A stretch of 64,000 nucleotides of DNA from Trueperella sp. (GTDB taxonomy: Bacteria > Actinomycetota > Actinomycetes > Actinomycetales > Actinomycetaceae): contig JALEWQ010000022.1 of the NCBI GenBank assembly GCA_022783305.1, positions 40,035-104,034 of the forward strand, written 5' to 3'. The position numbers and the translations under genes are program-made. Within the stretch, counting starts at the first letter, position 1; each line of letters opens with the position of its first letter. Of the stretch, positions 62,600-64,000 are shown one piece after another. The notes under the pieces were generated by a model. It ran no database searches and was not told the DNA's origin. It worked only from the letters and a program-made list of their open reading frames with translations.

Positions 62600-63055
62600 A
62601 TGAAATTGAGAATCGAACCGCGTGGCCCGAGCTTCGGCGAGACGATGCAAAACGGGCTCGAAGACTCAATGAAGGGAGCCACGCTGGCGACAGGGGCTCT
62701 CATACTCGGCGGCGTCGCGCTCGGAGCGGCTGCGGTTAAGAGTCGGCGGATTCGTCTCAAACTGATGGGCGTCCTGCATTTCCCCCTTTCGTATTTGATC
62801 ACGATCGGTGTCCTCTTGAGCGTGGCTGGCGAGTTTCTCAATTTCGAAACGAATACAGATGTCGTGATCGCTTGTTGGATCCTCGGGGTCAGCGCGATCA
62901 TTTCGATCATCTGGTCGATTCTGTTCATCAAGCGATACGTCCGTCCCAAGCTCAAAGAAATCAGTGATGCAGAATACGCGTCAGCGGCAGCTGCCGCACA
63001 CGCCGCCCAAACAAGCCCTGATATCCTCTACCCACCTGGTTACCACCCCTACTAA
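62600..63055 (+). CDS. Unrecognised small membrane protein
   Basis: 151 residues with AAGGA before the ATG. Three predicted TM helices (about 26-46, 57-80, 87-110) and a short cytoplasmic tail with an Ala-rich run ending PPGYHPY. It lies 29 nt after the preceding gene. Not identified; layout suggests a conjugation or envelope accessory protein only by context. Confidence 0.6.
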   Translation: MKLRIEPRGPSFGETMQNGLEDSMKGATLATGALILGGVALGAAAVKSRRIRLKLMGVLHFPLSYLITIGVLLSVAGEFLNFETNTDVVIACWILGVSAIISIIWSILFIKRYVRPKLKEISDAEYASAAAAAHAAQTSPDILYPPGYHPY

Positions 63056-63079
63056 AACCCCGCGACACAGGAATCCCCT

Positions 63080-64000
63080 ATGACACCCCCACAGCACAAT
63101 GACCAAAACGAACGCACCGTAGCAAGCGCCCGTCTCAACCCTGTCACCTGGACCCGCCGCACCAAGTTCATCGCTGGTGGCGCTGCTCTCGCCCTCGTGC
63201 TGGCCGGTACCGGCGGCGGTATCGCCTACCACCAGTACACGATCGACCGTGACTGTAAGGCTCAGACTGCGCTGTTTAGCGACCAGAAGACTGAGCTCAC
63301 AAAGGCTATCGAGGACGCCGAGGCTGCGCTCGCTCTCGTCGAGGGCGACACGCCTGCCGACCACACCAAGGGCTTCACCGAGAGTGCTGCCGCGAACGCT
63401 GACACCGACACCACTGACGCTGCCCAAAGCGATGCCACCCAGTCGGCTGATCCCACCGAAAGCCCCAGCACCGCCACCGAAGACACTGACGCCGACGCCG
63501 TTGATGGCGCAGCTCTGACCGCTGATCTCAAGACAGCCATCGACACGGCAAAGCAGGACAGTGCTGCGGCTAGCCCGCAGCAATGCTCAACGGGTGATGA
63601 CCTCGACGCCATCGAGGCTCTGACCACCTCGCGCCAGGCTGACCTCGATAAGCTCACCGCGCAGACAAAGAGCTTCACCGATGCCGTAGAAGCCTACCGC
63701 CTACAGACGGCCAGCGCAGAGGCTACCTTCTCCATGGAAACAGCAAAGAGCGATCTGGCTGCGGCCCAGAAGGCTGCCACCGATCAGCTCGCCGTCGTCG
63801 ACGGTGATGCTGACCTCCAGGGTGATGCAACAGTCAAGGCGGCCTACGACGAGCTCAAGAAGACCGAGAACGACTCCCACTCGGTCTCCACAACGGTAAC
63901 CACCTCGACTTACGAAGAAGCAGTCAGCTCCATCGAGAAGGCCAAGACCGTTGCCGCCAAGACCGGCGAGGTCAACATTGCGACTCAGGCGCTCAAGGAC
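63080..64000 (+). CDS. Surface-anchored Ala/Thr/Asp-rich protein, 3' end outside window
   Basis: The frame opens at ATG 63080 (AGGA upstream) and has no stop through 64000, so at least 307 residues. A basic N-terminus (TWTRRTKF) precedes one TM/signal anchor (about 31-50), then a long acidic, Thr/Ser/Ala-rich and heptad-like coiled-coil ectodomain with two Cys (about 58 and 166). Resembles actinomycete surface stalk or adhesin-like proteins in composition only; function unknown. Confidence 0.7.
   Translation, partial: MTPPQHNDQNERTVASARLNPVTWTRRTKFIAGGAALALVLAGTGGGIAYHQYTIDRDCKAQTALFSDQKTELTKAIEDAEAALALVEGDTPADHTKGFTESAAANADTDTTDAAQSDATQSADPTESPSTATEDTDADAVDGAALTADLKTAIDTAKQDSAAASPQQCSTGDDLDAIEALTTSRQADLDKLTAQTKSFTDAVEAYRLQTASAEATFSMETAKSDLAAAQKAATDQLAVVDGDADLQGDATVKAAYDELKKTENDSHSVSTTVTTSTYEEAVSSIEKAKTVAAKTGEVNIATQALKD

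Overview
The window is chromosomal DNA from a high-G+C Gram-positive bacterium. Actinobacterial marker genes (mihF, rbpA, garA with ftsR, pafB/pafC, helY, an lnt-ppm1 pair) fix the phylum. The compact gene order, missing biosynthetic genes and overall protein style suggest a host-associated member of the Actinomycetaceae (the Trueperella/Arcanobacterium/Actinomyces area); the genus cannot be settled from sequence alone.

Positions 1-58,162 are core genome: a GTPase pair, a DEAD-box helicase, an MFS exporter, aspS, an MMPL exporter, rarA, rpsD, then the classic run alaS-ruvX-mltG-aroE-like-prepilin peptidase-aroC-aroKB, a P1B-type ATPase, efp-nusB-carA'-carB, mihF-gmk-rpoZ-coaBC-metK-priA-fmt-rsmB-rpe, an FMN riboswitch with a riboflavin-type ABC transporter, hisE-hisG, pafB-pafC, a lipid kinase, helY, lnt-ppm1, rbpA, two MerR regulators, garA, pepN and ddaH. 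Several core pathways look eroded or rewired compared with the usual actinobacterial order. carA keeps only its N-terminal domain and the usual pyr genes around it are absent. The aroE-like gene has lost its substrate-binding core. A second shikimate-kinase-like gene follows an aroK-aroB fusion. Between rpe and hisE the usual riboflavin biosynthesis genes are replaced by an uptake system that still sits behind an FMN riboswitch. Together this suggests a shift from synthesis to uptake.

Many transcription units begin with a -10-like hexamer exactly 6 nt (sometimes 7) upstream of the start codon and no Shine-Dalgarno sequence, which predicts widespread leaderless mRNAs.

Positions 58,163-64,000, after tRNA-Pro(GGG), are accessory DNA. 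They hold tandem 12-mers beside the tRNA, an array of 13 copies of TGTAACGC/GCGTTACA flanked by 32-bp direct repeats, two ArdA-like antirestriction genes on either side of a serine resolvase, an XRE repressor with a 16-bp palindromic operator, and three unrecognised membrane or surface protein genes, the last running off the window. This looks like one end of an integrated mobile element (ICE or plasmid-like); no integrase, relaxase or replication protein is visible inside the window.
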